DNA of 64,000 nucleotides from Tritrichomonas musculus (GCA_039105265.1 JAPFFF010000037.1:1269501-1333500), one strand, 5' to 3'. Shown: positions 19,553 to 30,311, counted from the first letter of the stretch. Numbers and translations: made by a program. The notes: generated by a model from the letters alone, not told the origin.

Positions 19553-20944
19553 ATGCTGACAAAAATATCACTCCAATCGATTTCAAATTGGAAACCATCC
19601 TTTTTGTTTCCCTCTGCTACGAATTTTTCAATCATTAATCAAAAACCAAGCTCTATTAATCTGTTAATCTCTTCCAATCGATCATGGAAGAATCAAGAAT
19701 TCCAGCGATTTTTCACCAAAAAAGTCCAACAAAACGAAATATCAAAAAAATCCAAGAATTCTCTAAATATCGAAGAACTCGAGAAATTAGCAGCAAATAA
19801 TGATGCAGAAGCAGCTTACATAATTACGCAAAAGCTTGGAGAACGAGCAGTAACACGAGGCAAATTTGAGAAGTACTTAAAACAGGCAGCAGATTTAGGA
19901 CACGAAGCTGCAATGTATGAATACGGAGTACTTACAATTACCAACCAATTAAAGACTCAAAATGATACGCGAGTTGCCGATAAATGTCTCAAATTAGTCA
20001 TAAAAGAAGGGAAGCCCAATTATCTCTATTCAGCAGCCGTTTATTATTACAGGCACAAGAATGCAGCGGAAGGTGAAAGATGTCTCAAAATGGCTGTTAA
20101 CAAAGGCCATCCAGATGCGATGACTTTATATGCTGACATTCTAATTGACCAGAATCCAGAAGAGTCGATGAAACTTTTTAAAAAGGCGATAGAAAAAGGA
20201 GATCCAGTTGCCATGTATTTCTATGCAATTAACGTATATGACGATAAATTTAAAGGTCAAAAAATTGATAGAAAAGAGGCATTCAAATACATGAAAATGT
20301 CAGCCGATACAAACGGAGTTAAAGAATCAATCATCGAATGCGCAAGAATGCTTCATGATGGTGACTTGTGTGAGAAAAATGTTAAGAAATCTTTGTTTTA
20401 TTATAAAAAGGCTGCAGACTTTTACAATGACGCTGATTCACAGTACATTTATGGCCAGGCTTTGTACAATGGTTACGAAGACGTTAAGCCTGACTTGAAA
20501 ATTGGAGCCCTCTACATGAAGAAGGCTGCTTATCACAACCATCCTGTTGCGGCTTACAAAACTGCTCAAATTTTCAGAAATGGGAAAGGCCTTTTTGTAA
20601 TGCCCAACAGATCTTATCAGTTCTTTAGGAGCTCAGCTGACGCTGGATTCATACCTGCAATCAGAGAATGCGCGTACTCGTTCTTCACTGGAAAATATCC
20701 TGATTTCAAAAAGGATTTCACATTTGCCGCTAAGTACATACAAAATGGAGCGCAATTGAAAGATCCTGTTTGTATATACAACCTTGGCTTGATTTATATG
20801 TCTGGTGAGGGAATCAGAAAAGATTATGAGAAAGGTAAATATTATTTGGGATTGGCTGAAAAAAATGGGTTTGCAAATGCATTAGAAATTGGTGAGAAGA
20901 TTTACAAAAATAAAATTTCTGCCATTGATTATATCAAGCCATAA
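19553..20944 (+). CDS. Sel1-repeat protein
   Basis: I chose ATG 19553 because it follows an initiator. The product has about 464 residues. The first 75 residues are Ser/Asn-rich with few acidic groups (MLTKISLQSISNWKPSF). From about 80 to 455 run Sel1-type TPR-like repeats of about 36 residues, for example LKQAADLGHEAAMYEYGVL, RYLKMA-type helices, PVAAYKTAQIFRNGKG and YNLGLIYMSGEGIRKDYEKG. Sel1 proteins act as adaptors in protein quality control and signalling; no partner can be named. The basic, Ser-rich leader starting ML could be an organelle (hydrogenosome) presequence, but trichomonad presequences are usually shorter, so this is weak. The frame is complete, and a transposon nest starts 75 bases downstream. 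Confidence 0.88.
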   Translation: MLTKISLQSISNWKPSFLFPSATNFSIINQKPSSINLLISSNRSWKNQEFQRFFTKKVQQNEISKKSKNSLNIEELEKLAANNDAEAAYIITQKLGERAVTRGKFEKYLKQAADLGHEAAMYEYGVLTITNQLKTQNDTRVADKCLKLVIKEGKPNYLYSAAVYYYRHKNAAEGERCLKMAVNKGHPDAMTLYADILIDQNPEESMKLFKKAIEKGDPVAMYFYAINVYDDKFKGQKIDRKEAFKYMKMSADTNGVKESIIECARMLHDGDLCEKNVKKSLFYYKKAADFYNDADSQYIYGQALYNGYEDVKPDLKIGALYMKKAAYHNHPVAAYKTAQIFRNGKGLFVMPNRSYQFFRSSADAGFIPAIRECAYSFFTGKYPDFKKDFTFAAKYIQNGAQLKDPVCIYNLGLIYMSGEGIRKDYEKGKYYLGLAEKNGFANALEIGEKIYKNKISAIDYIKP

Positions 20945-21032
20945 AAAACAAAAAAGAATTGTAAATGATTATTGCCAAAATTATTTTCATTATTTAATAA
21001 AAAGGATGCTCATTATAACAGGGTTACCGTTT

Positions 21033-21332
21033 TTGCAAGAGAGATTGTGCCTCAGCTTTTTGAGAGAACTAATTGAAAGAAAAAATAGGAGAAAAATGGT
21101 GAATAATATTTTGAGAATATTTATGTAAATAAAAAAATTGATGCATCTTTTTATATTTTTACATAATTTTTACCGAGACTTACATCAAAAGGAAGGATCG
21201 GTAAAAATTTTGTAACATAAAAAGATGCATTTTTTTTAACATGAATAGTCTCAGTAAATATTATTCTACATTTTCTTCTTATTTTTTTTCTATTAGTTCT
21301 CTCAAAAAGCTGAGGCACAATCTCTCTTGCAA
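21033..21332. mobile_element. Nested foldback element (300 bp)
   Basis: The two arms are inverted copies over most of their length. Both ends read TTGCAAGAGAGATTGTGCC and continue into CTCAGCTTTTTGAGAGAACT. It is flanked by TACCGTTT (21025-21032) and TACCGTTA (21333-21340), a 7-of-8 duplication of the host hAT element's own end. The whole insert can form a hairpin of about 130 base pairs with mismatches. The family is uncertain; an 8-9-bp duplication fits hAT or Mutator. No coding capacity. Confidence 0.82.
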
Positions 21333-21681
21333 TACCGTTACTAATCGGTAAACATTTAAACGTTCTCTACCGTACCTGTATTACCTTTAAAACTGCCAGT
21401 ATATGGTAATACCAGTACACTTACCGATTTACCGGGAGAAATCTTACCCGAAATGAAGTGAAACTTTCAGTAAAACATCGGTATTTATTTTTTGATGATA
21501 TTATAACATACTTTTCAAAAAATCAATTCTAAATTAAATATGTTTGATGCTTGTTATAATGTCAAATTAGAATACCAGTTTCATTATGTTATTTTATTTT
21601 ATTTCATTATATAAATTCTATTTTATATTTAATTATCTTAAGCCTAAAAAAATATTAAATGTCATAGCTTAAAATTTTAAC

Positions 21682-22169
21682 CTAGGGTTGACTGTCCAGT
21701 GAAATGACTGTCCCTACCTTCACTTTTTCTAAAAAATACGTTATTTTTGTCACTTTTTTTGGACAGAAAATCGTTATTTACGTCTATATTTGGTCGGAAA
21801 ATACTCAAAATTTGAAAGAGCAGTCCACTAACAAAAATGATGGATAGTTTTTTCTTTAGTTAATTAATCAAAATGTTTCAAAGATAGCAATTGATTTTTA
21901 AAATAAAATGGAGAAGAAAAAACGTTGACCAAAATTTTGAAAGCAATTAAATGAGTATTATCAAATATTGAAAAACAATAAAAATTTTATTCCGATAAAA
22001 ATCAAAAATTTTCTAATTCAAATCAAAATAAATATCAATTCAAAATTTGAGGGGCTGTCCACAATTGAATTGGCTGTCCAAATATGGACAGATTTGGACA
22101 GCTGGTGTAAAAAAATACGTTGCTTTTTGGACAGTCTCCTTTGAAAAAGTTGTGGACAGTCAAACCTAG
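21682..22169. mobile_element. Nested hAT-like element (488 bp), CTAGG type
   Basis: The ends are CTAGGGTTGACTGTCCA and (complement) CTAGGTTTGACTGTCCA, with one mismatch in 17. It is flanked by an exact 8-bp duplication ATTTTAAC (21674-21681 and 22170-22177). GTCC/GGAC motifs repeat just inside both ends (for example ATGACTGTCCC, TATGGACAG, TTTTTGGACAGTC), typical subterminal repeats. No coding capacity. It shares the CTAGG start and GGAC-rich subterminal style with the element at 35150. Confidence 0.88.
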
Positions 22170-22548
22170 ATTTTAACTCAAAATTATAATTAGTATATCA
22201 ATATAGAATTACCGGTAATAACTAGTAATCATAAAAAAAAATACATTTTACTACTTTTATGAAAAAAATCGGTACGAAATTTTTACCAGCGGTTATTTTA
22301 AATGTATTTACAAGTTCATACTTAATACTCCAAAAATAATAACAGTATTTACTGCTTACCAGTAGCATTCCGGTAAACGGTAAAAACTGATCTCGGTAGC
22401 CATCCCTGCATTATAATCAATTATAACATGAATGTATTATTTAATATTGCAAATAATATGATATTTGAATTAGAAAATCGAGGTTTTGGTTTTGAAAGGA
22501 ACCATTGAAAAAATTCTTTGTCCTTTCAATTTAAAATTATTGAAATAA

Positions 22549-23805
22549 ATGATTAGGCCTTTAACTCCTTATGACAAATTTTATATATCAAATAATGGAT
22601 ACATACAATTAGCGATGCATTGTAAAAAGGAAAGTTATGTTGAGCCTATTCTTAACAATTTGAAAAAAATGGTGATTGGCACTCAACTCAGGATTAAAGG
22701 GGACAATTTAATTATGGAAAAACAAGATGTTCCAACATATCGCCTTCCAGACACAATTTCAACACCATATGAAGCCACAAATTATATTGTTGATAATTTC
22801 ACCACCAAACCAAGCATTGCACTAGCCACGATAGCAGCAAACAAGAATATTATAGCAGTTAATTCGCATCATCTTTGTTTTGATGGCGGAATAGCGCTTG
22901 AAATATTTAATGCATTACGCGATAACATAGAATTCAACCCCCCTCAAAAACTAGAAAGCATTTATGAAGTTTTCCCCACTGAAATTGAGCAAGCGAAGCA
23001 TTGGTCGATGATTGATTCGATTAATCCAGAACTGACAAGAGTTAGGCCCAAAGATAAAATTGGATTATTTTCCAAAAATTCAAAGTCAATTACAACAACT
23101 TTTTCAGAGGCGAAAAATCTCCAATGTTACGATAAAAAGACCAACAAAGTTCACATGCTTACTGACTCATTATATGCACAAATAATATTGACGTCATCAG
23201 CATTTGAAGGTGCCTTTAAAGCGGCCGGAGTCAAGACGATGATAAACATGCGACCGTTTATTAAAAACCGACGAAATTTGTGGGAAAATGGTGTAGCTCT
23301 TTCAAAAATAACCGTTAATGCAAACGATGCAACATTGGATACAACCGTCGGCCAATTAATGGACATGCTTCGTGCTGACTTTAATAAAAGTTTGAAAGAA
23401 GGAAAACATTTCGGTTATTTGAAAAAGTTTCAAGAAAAACCGCCAAAAAATAAAAGAATTATTCCTGGCACTTTTTTCGTTTTGTCAAATGTTGGTCAAT
23501 TTGTACTTGGCGGTCCATTTGACGATGTCCACATGAGAACTTCTGGTAACGCTTCCGATTATTTCCCTTCAATTTCGTTCCTTCATTTTGCTAAAATTGG
23601 TGAAAATGAAAATCGCGTGTTTTCGAACTTCAGTTACCACTCGAGCGTGATGACGAAGAGAGAAGCTGATTTGCTGTTGAGTTCTATTCATTATGGCTTG
23701 GAAAATATTAGTATGAATATATCAATGGCAGAGGCAATCGATAAAATAAAAGATTTCCAGGATGATTTTGTTTATAACAAATATGATGAATACTTGATTA
23801 AATGA
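22549..23805 (+). CDS. HHxxxDG acyltransferase (condensation / alcohol acetyltransferase-like)
   Basis: The 418-residue frame starts at ATG 22549, about 130 bases after the hAT nest. The catalytic signature is NSHHLCFDGG at about residues 103-112: the second His is the general base and the Asp-Gly is structural. Downstream, FFVLSNVGQFVLGGPFDD at about 310-327 matches the SNxG segment of the alcohol acetyltransferase, PapA5 and condensation superfamily. The length fits a single stand-alone CoA-dependent acyltransferase domain. No signal peptide or membrane span is visible. Substrates cannot be predicted; an alcohol or amine acceptor with acetyl-CoA or fatty acyl-CoA is typical. The family is mainly bacterial and fungal, so lateral acquisition is possible but not shown. 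Confidence 0.75.
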   Translation: MIRPLTPYDKFYISNNGYIQLAMHCKKESYVEPILNNLKKMVIGTQLRIKGDNLIMEKQDVPTYRLPDTISTPYEATNYIVDNFTTKPSIALATIAANKNIIAVNSHHLCFDGGIALEIFNALRDNIEFNPPQKLESIYEVFPTEIEQAKHWSMIDSINPELTRVRPKDKIGLFSKNSKSITTTFSEAKNLQCYDKKTNKVHMLTDSLYAQIILTSSAFEGAFKAAGVKTMINMRPFIKNRRNLWENGVALSKITVNANDATLDTTVGQLMDMLRADFNKSLKEGKHFGYLKKFQEKPPKNKRIIPGTFFVLSNVGQFVLGGPFDDVHMRTSGNASDYFPSISFLHFAKIGENENRVFSNFSYHSSVMTKREADLLLSSIHYGLENISMNISMAEAIDKIKDFQDDFVYNKYDEYLIK

Positions 23806-24621
23806 TTCCGATTTATCATTAAATAAATTATCTATTTTGAAATATTATTATTGTTGTCGCGTAATTTTGTCTGTTAATCGATTTTATTTTTAAAATTTAA
23901 TTTCAAATTTGCAAATATTTGAAAGCAAGTAGATTTTTTGCTCATTATCGATGATTTTTATTTTTGATTTAAAAAAAAAGTATTTAAATTAATGCAAGAC
24001 AATTTTTGAGTATTTAAATTTTAAAATAAGTAATTATTTTATGTTTTTTCGACTTTACTAAATTAATTATTATTTCATTTCATTCTTATATCCTATGGAA
24101 TTTGATCAAAATATAAACAAAAAAGTGTTTTTATGGAGTATTTAATAATGCCATTATTTTTTAGAAAAAATATTTTCTAAAAAAAAAAAATATATCAATA
24201 AATCATTTCTATAAAAGCAAATTACCTTAAAAATATTTGAAAATGAAGAAAATAAATTACAAATAAACAGGATAATTTGACCTTTTTTTTTGGATATTTT
24301 AAATATCATATTGATATTAAAAAAGTATTTTTAAAAATTAAAAATAAATCAACAATTAGTAATAGAATTACTTGAAATATTATATATTAATAATATATCT
24401 CCACCCATGATGATTTACATAAGGTTGATAACATGATATCACTATTTTTCTTGACATATTTTGAATGTTCTCAAAAAATCTTTTTTGAATGAAATTCGAT
24501 AAATATTCAATGGTTTCAAATACTAAATTGTGTTATGAATAATTTTGCAATTATCTTGGTAAAAATTTGTTGATATTTATATAATATTTCTTCCTTTTGA
24601 TAAGACATATTTTCATGTAAA
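23806..24621. other. Intergenic AT-rich spacer
   Basis: I see no gene, RNA or clear repeat here apart from poly-A and poly-T runs. Confidence 0.5.
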
Positions 24622-24629
24622 GTTTTTTA

Positions 24630-25489
24630 AAAGGTCGTACAACTAAATTGAATAAAAAATAAAATTAAATAAATTTATATTTATCTTAATAAATAATTTA
24701 TTTAATAATTATAATATATAATTTATATATTTTATATCCAATATTATAAAATGTAATGCTCGAAATAAAGACTTTAATTAAAATTCAATATATTTTGATT
24801 TCTTATATATTTGCATCATTTAAAAAATATAGATGTCATTTGAATGGGTATACTATGTGTTGTACAAATAATATTTTACTTTTTGACGAAATCCTTCAGT
24901 AATTGAAATATTAGACTTTTTATATTTATGAAACCAATCAACTAAATCTTCATTTTTAGAAAAAACTGACATTTGATTTGGAATGAAATTCAAATATATT
25001 AGAAAGTAAATGCATATAAATAAAATTGTATTCTTCATTGGGCTCCTGTAACGTCCAATTTTTTTAAAATCATCATTTAATAATTCAACAAATTCAATTT
25101 TTCTGTATTTTTAGCTAAAAAATGAATTTTTTTTTCAATAATAATAACTATTTTTATATAACACTTAATGTTTTAAAAGCATATAAAAAGATATCAAAAG
25201 AATTAATGATTAGAATAAATTATATAAAAAGTTATCCCTATTCTAAATTTTTAGAAAGAGTAATAAAATTCTTATCAAAAATAATTAAAATAAATTGAGA
25301 TAAAATACTCAAATTTATTTTCTGAAGAAAATTTAATATATACTTATATCCTTTTAGTTTTTATTTTAATTTGAATTTTGTACGATGCAAATATTTATAA
25401 AACTGATTATTATTATAATAATAAAATATAATTAGTTTAAACAAACCAATCATTGAGTTTTACTGTTAAAATTCTGTTGTACGACCTTT
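24630..25489. mobile_element. Non-autonomous element with 8-bp duplication (860 bp), AAAGG type
   Basis: The ends are AAAGGTCGTACAAC and its exact complement. It is flanked by an exact 8-bp duplication GTTTTTTA (24622-24629 and 25490-25497). The interior is AT-rich. It includes one 61-codon minus-strand frame (24853-25038) beginning MKNTILFICIYFLIYLNF, which resembles a signal peptide but has no other support. An 8-bp duplication fits hAT or a related superfamily. It is comparable in size and end style to the element at 31225. Confidence 0.82.
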
Positions 25490-25497
25490 GTTTTTTA

Positions 25498-26478
25498 TTC
25501 ATTTTGATCATCCACCTAATAATATTTGAATACAAAAAATAAAATCATTCAAATTATACGATTCTCTCTGAAAATTTAAATTTTGAATACTTTAACTCAA
25601 ATATAAACGTGATAAAACGCAAAAGTTTCAAAAAAACGTATTTTAAATAATTCAGCTATTTTTATACAAATATGCTATTTATATGAATTACAAATTTGTT
25701 ATTATATAAATGTGATATTTTTAATATTATATTTAAGATAAAAATCTACTTTTTAAAATTTTTTTGTAAGATAATGGTATTTTTAAAATGATCGTTATGC
25801 TCTCAATTTTATTTTCTTTATTCGCCTTCGATACTTAATCATTTTATGGTGCTTTAATTTATTCATAGGAGATAAAACAAATATGTGAAAATCTGACCAA
25901 TTGACACATAAGATCTTGGATGATTATTTTCTATGAATTTCATAACTTTTTGAATGCTTTCATTGAATTGAATTAATTTTTTTAAACATTTTGAAATTAA
26001 CATTTATTGATTATAAATTAAATAAAATAATTATTCATATATTACTTATTAGTTAAAACTCTTTATTTTTGTTTTTCATTAATTTTTATTTGAGAAAAAT
26101 GTAGATAATGTCTAAAAATACAATGTTTAGCAATTATCTTTGGAACATATGCTAAAAATTTTAATTTTTTTACTGTATTAATTTTTATATATGATGTGTA
26201 ATAACATATATAACTCGCTAACATTTTTGAAGAAAATAGTTTGGTTTTATTACGTTTTCAAATATCATATTTTTATGAATTATGCATTTAAAACAATAGT
26301 TATTAATGAAATATGATAAAGAAATCTCTAATATATTTATATACATTAATAATAGCTTTATATTTTTTTTTAATAATTATGAATTATTGAATTATTAAAT
26401 AAACTATATGAAAACATTATTATTCTATATATATTATATGATAAAATATATTATTTCTTTAGCAATATTCATTTTTTA
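25498..26478. other. Intergenic AT-rich spacer
   Basis: Nothing supportable was seen in this kilobase. It lies 3' of the acyltransferase and 3' of the Myb gene, so it is a convergent gap. Confidence 0.5.
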
Positions 26479-26997
26479 CTAATAACTAGATCCGAATAAA
26501 AAAATGTTTTCAAAATTATCACCATAATCATCATTAATTGACATATAGGTGCTGCTTTCATCATTATAATCATCTTTAGAATATTTAAGTTTTTTTAATT
26601 CTTTACGTTTCAAAGAAGAATATCTATTTTTAATACAATAAGAAGTCCTTCCAGTAAAGAATATCTCCATTGATTTCCAACGTGGACCGAGCAACTTGTA
26701 TTTTGAGAGCAGAATTTCATCTTCCTCCTCTGTCCATTTCTCTTTTCTTTTGATTCCTTCATCCAAATAGAGCTTGTATCTCTCGCGGCACTGTCTAGCT
26801 GATCTCCCTTTCATGTGTAATGAAATCAAGTCCCAAACATATGGCTGTTCAATTCCATACATCTTTACTAGTTCTTTCAGCTGACGGTCTTCAAAAGGAG
26901 AAAAAGGGGCTCTTTTCCGAGGATTTTCTTTTTTCTCTGTTCCGCTATTGTTTATTACAGATTGCGAAATATTACTTGCAGGTGATGCAAAGTTCAT
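26479..26997 (-). CDS. Two-repeat Myb (R2R3-like) DNA-binding protein
   Basis: The 172-residue frame starts at ATG 26997. Two Myb repeats are seen. Repeat one (about 28-79) reads RAPFSPFEDRQLKELVKMYG ... KGRSARQCRERYKLYL. Repeat two (about 83-132) reads KEKWTEEEDEILLSKYKLLG ... RTSYCIKNRYSSLKRK. The second repeat keeps its first two tryptophans, while the first repeat has Phe or Tyr at some Trp positions. The KNRY and CRERY recognition helices are intact. Ser-rich N-terminal and acidic C-terminal tails flank them. Trichomonads have many such small Myb proteins, and some regulate adhesin-type genes in Trichomonas vaginalis. The target here is unknown. It is nuclear by inference. Confidence 0.92.
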   Translation of the reverse strand: MNFASPASNISQSVINNSGTEKKENPRKRAPFSPFEDRQLKELVKMYGIEQPYVWDLISLHMKGRSARQCRERYKLYLDEGIKRKEKWTEEEDEILLSKYKLLGPRWKSMEIFFTGRTSYCIKNRYSSLKRKELKKLKYSKDDYNDESSTYMSINDDYGDNFENIFLFGSSY

Positions 26998-27627
26998 TTT
27001 AATATTTTTTTTTTTTTTTTCCTCAAATCAAAAATTATATGAAAAAGTTAAAAAAAAAAAAAAATCCACTCTCAAAATTGAATGAGAGAATTAAAAGAAT
27101 TCACATTTTTTAGGGAAATACTTATCGCCCAAGATACTTTATGACCTCGAAGGTTAATGCCAATATTGACCTTTTTTTTTTTGGTATTTTCACATTACCT
27201 AAACTTCCGAGGTTATATCAACTTTTTGATAGAAAAAAAACAATGTTATACTCTTCCTTTCTTTATTTCCATATTTTACAAAAAGAAAAAGAGTTAAACC
27301 TCTAAATCACCCTTAATTAAATACTGAAAATATCCACTTGAATAACGGAAAAGTTCATTATGATTACTGAAAGATCCAATTTGATAACGGAAAGTGTAAC
27401 CATTTTTTTGTTAAAATCTTTTTTTTTTTTTTTTTATAAGGCACTCACTTAAATCAGAAATGGTCATGATAAAATATCAAATTACTCAAATCCTACATCC
27501 ATAACAAGATGCCTTTAATGCATTTGTGTAGATGATTTTTGAGTATTTTTTGGAGTATTTACAAAATTGTTTTGGCGGTTAAATTTTTATACAAAATAAA
27601 CGTCTTTTTTCAGTGGATTATATAAAT
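26998..27627. promoter_or_regulatory. Divergent intergenic region between Myb and BspA-like genes
   Basis: This 630-base gap separates two divergently transcribed genes and so must hold both promoters. It contains poly-T runs at 27007-27021 and 27419-27436, and an imperfect inverted pair CCTCGAAGGTTAAT / ACTTCCGAGGTTAT near 27148 and 27206. TTTTTTCAGTGGATTAT just before ATG 27628 is a loose initiator match. Confidence 0.4.
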
Positions 27628-29880
27628 ATGTTTATTTTAAAGAACATTTGCTATAAACTTAATCAGAGTTTATTTAAGGCCAAAATAATTCATTCACCAC
27701 AAGCATCTGGCGACATTTTTATTGAACGTTCCATCAAATATCATGACCAAGAATATATAATAACAGCTATTAGCAAAAATTCTTTTAAAGGGAATAAAAG
27801 CATTAAATCATTTAATTTTTCAGAAGATTCAGAACTTTCCGTCATTCGTCGAGGCGCATTTTCAAATTCATCACTCACCAATATTACAATTCCAGCCACA
27901 GTCATTCAAATTGGTGAATCATGTTTTTTTAATTGCAAAAATCTGCAAAATGTCACTTTTCCTCCCAGTTTGAGAAAAATCGATGATTTTGCATTCAAAA
28001 ACTGCAATTTCCTCAAATCGATTTTATTTACAAAAGATTCAGAATTACGAAGCATTGGCGAAGGAGTTTTTTTTTACTCAAATATTACAAAATTTGTCAT
28101 TCCGCCAAAATTGAGAGAACTCAAAAAAGGATGGTGTCAGAACAGCCAACTGGTTTGCATTGAACTTTCAGAAGAGAATAAAAATTTTAAGATGATTGAA
28201 GATAAATTTTTACTTGGAAAAACAAATGAAAAAAGAGACAATTTTGATCTTCTTCTTTTTGTTCGTCGCGATTTGAAAGAAGTGAAGATTCCTTCTTGCG
28301 TCAAAGAAATCGGCAGTTATGCTTTTTCTGGATGTTTTTGGCTTCATTCGATTGTTTTTGACGAGAATTCACAAATGAAAAAAATTGGTGAATTGTCATT
28401 CGTTGGTTGTTTGTCATTAGAAAAGATTTCTATTCCAGAAAATGTTGATGAAATTGAAGAAGGTTGGTGCCATTCAAAAATAACGAATTTTTCGATCTCT
28501 GAAAAAAACAAAAAATTTTTATTTCATCAAGAAAAAATTCTTCTTGGCAAATCTGAGAAAAACATTGAAAAATTCGATTCTCTTCTTTTTGCAAAACGTT
28601 CTATTGAACATGTTATTATTCCATCATTTGTAAATAAAATTTGCGCGCTTTCATTTTATTTATGTACAAATCTGAAAAGTGTTGAATTTGAAGAAAAATC
28701 AGAATTGAAAATCATTGGTAAATCTTCATTTAATCGTTCAACATTGAAGAGCATTATAATTCCTTCAAGTGTTGTTTGTATTGAGGATAAAGCTTTTCTA
28801 TTGTGTGATAAACTTCAATCTGTTGAATTTGAACCAAACTCGAAACTTAAAATCATTAAAGATGAAGCATTTTATTTAAGTGCAATTGAACAAATTTCAA
28901 TTCCTTCAAATGTCACATACATTGGAAATAGATCATTCAGTTGTGGAAGTTTAAAAACAATCGAATTTAGTCCAAATTCACAATTGTCATCAATTGATAA
29001 AGAAGCATTTGCTTTAACTTCAATTAAGAAAATTGTCATTCCGTCAAAAATTTCTGTTCTTGAAGAAAAAGTTTTTTCAGCTTGTAAGCAACTTGAATCT
29101 GTTGAATTTGAACAGGATTCGAATCTTAATGTAATCAATGCGGAAGCATTTATTTATTCATCGGTTGAAAGAATTTCAATTCCTCCAAAAGTAAAAGAAA
29201 TCAAAGATGGATGGTGCAAAGGAGTTTCAAAATTGAATAAGATTGAATTATCATCAAAAAACAATCATTTTTCCCTTCTTGATGATAAAATTTTAATTGG
29301 AAAATTATTAACCGATAACTTTGATGTTGTTCTTTGTGGATGTCGTGATATAAAAAGTGTCATTATTCCTTCATATATTAAAAGAATTGGTTCATATTCT
29401 TTTTACATGTGCAAAAATATTCAAAAAGTTGAATTTGCATCAAAATCACATCTTTTTTCAATTGGAGAAAGTGCATTTGCATATTCGTCAATTGAAAAGA
29501 TTTCAATTCCTTCAAATGTTTGTCGAATTGAAGAGAGTGCTTTTGTGAATTGTAATATTAAATCAATTCATTTTCCTTCTGATTCAAAATTATCATTTAT
29601 TGGTAAAAATGCATTCAATTTATCTTGTATTGAATATATAGCTGTTCCAAAAAATGTTGAAAAAATTGAAACAGATACATTTCGTTGTAAAAAATTAAGA
29701 ACAATTGAATTTTTAGGTGAAATGATGTTGATTGAAAAAGACGGTTTTCTTTTCATGAACATTTCTATGGTCTCATTTCCTAACGCAATAAAAATTAAAT
29801 TATGGAAAAATATTGAAAAAAATTTGTCTAATGAATTCATATTATTTGCCCAAGCTAATGCAAATATCAATTTTGATTAA
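27628..29880 (+). CDS. BspA-like leucine-rich-repeat protein
   Basis: I took ATG 27628; the longer frame begins at GTG. The product has about 750 residues and is made almost wholly of BspA/TpLRR-type (LRR_5) repeats of about 23 residues, with the recurrent core IxxxAFxxSSIExIxIPSNVxxI and the alternate SVEFExxSxLKIIG. Four spacers starting around GWCQNS, GWCHSK and GWCKGV introduce non-repeat insertions containing KILLGK, each followed by a new LRR block, so the protein is built from larger modules. No signal peptide or membrane anchor is seen, unlike the surface BspA proteins. Roles in adhesion or in intracellular binding are both possible. Confidence 0.9.
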   Translation: MFILKNICYKLNQSLFKAKIIHSPQASGDIFIERSIKYHDQEYIITAISKNSFKGNKSIKSFNFSEDSELSVIRRGAFSNSSLTNITIPATVIQIGESCFFNCKNLQNVTFPPSLRKIDDFAFKNCNFLKSILFTKDSELRSIGEGVFFYSNITKFVIPPKLRELKKGWCQNSQLVCIELSEENKNFKMIEDKFLLGKTNEKRDNFDLLLFVRRDLKEVKIPSCVKEIGSYAFSGCFWLHSIVFDENSQMKKIGELSFVGCLSLEKISIPENVDEIEEGWCHSKITNFSISEKNKKFLFHQEKILLGKSEKNIEKFDSLLFAKRSIEHVIIPSFVNKICALSFYLCTNLKSVEFEEKSELKIIGKSSFNRSTLKSIIIPSSVVCIEDKAFLLCDKLQSVEFEPNSKLKIIKDEAFYLSAIEQISIPSNVTYIGNRSFSCGSLKTIEFSPNSQLSSIDKEAFALTSIKKIVIPSKISVLEEKVFSACKQLESVEFEQDSNLNVINAEAFIYSSVERISIPPKVKEIKDGWCKGVSKLNKIELSSKNNHFSLLDDKILIGKLLTDNFDVVLCGCRDIKSVIIPSYIKRIGSYSFYMCKNIQKVEFASKSHLFSIGESAFAYSSIEKISIPSNVCRIEESAFVNCNIKSIHFPSDSKLSFIGKNAFNLSCIEYIAVPKNVEKIETDTFRCKKLRTIEFLGEMMLIEKDGFLFMNISMVSFPNAIKIKLWKNIEKNLSNEFILFAQANANINFD

Positions 29881-30311
29881 GAAAAAACACAGCATAAAAA
29901 TCAAAAACCGTTTTTATAAATCTTTTATTTTAATTCTTTTTTATTTTAAGAGTAACAGAAAGTTATTATCCATTCAGAAATAAACTTTGTTTTTTAATTT
30001 TTGCGTGTAAACTTACGGTTTCTAAGAATTTATTTCAAATATTGAATGATTTATTTTTTATACGCGAAAATTAAAAAACAAAGTTTAATTTCGAGTAATT
30101 CAATTATTTATTAACTAATATTATATAATAAAAAATAATAGTAATTTGAAAGTTATAAAATCTGCCCGATAAAATTCTCTTTTATTTTTTGGTTTTAATG
30201 AAAATGAAAATATGAAATTTGGTACTTCTTAAGAATTATTAAACTTTTTGAATAGTTTGTATTCAGAAAAAGTTATTGGATATTTAATAAATTTGATTTT
30301 TTCGGTGATTT
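29881..30311. other. Convergent intergenic gap holding a small transposon
   Basis: This is the 3' flank of two convergent genes (BspA-like and hydrolase). The only structure I see is the TA-flanked element at 29983-30085. Confidence 0.6.
29983..30085. mobile_element. TA-flanked palindromic element (103 bp), Tc1/mariner-like
   Basis: The left end AACTTTGTTTTTTAATTTTT and its right-hand inverted copy, which continues into GCGT/ACGC, pair over about 27 bases with one mismatch. TA lies at 29981-29982 and 30086-30087. The element is almost a pure hairpin. Confidence 0.75.

Larger units (their letters stand above)
21019..22408. mobile_element. hAT-like non-autonomous element (1,390 bp) with two nested insertions
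   Basis: It begins CAGGGTTACCG and ends CGGTAGCCATCCCTG, giving CAGGG terminal inverted repeats. It is flanked by an exact 8-bp duplication CATTATAA (21011-21018 and 22409-22416), the hallmark of hAT transposons. Subterminal TACCG/CGGTA motifs recur many times near both ends, as expected for transposase-binding sites. No transposase frame is present. Two other elements, at 21033-21332 and 21682-22169, are inserted inside it, so the original unit was about 585 bp. Confidence 0.88.

Noticed and set aside
24853-25038. Small frame with a signal-peptide-like start
   Set aside because: It lies within a non-autonomous transposon, is only 61 codons long and has no initiator. Kept as a remark only.
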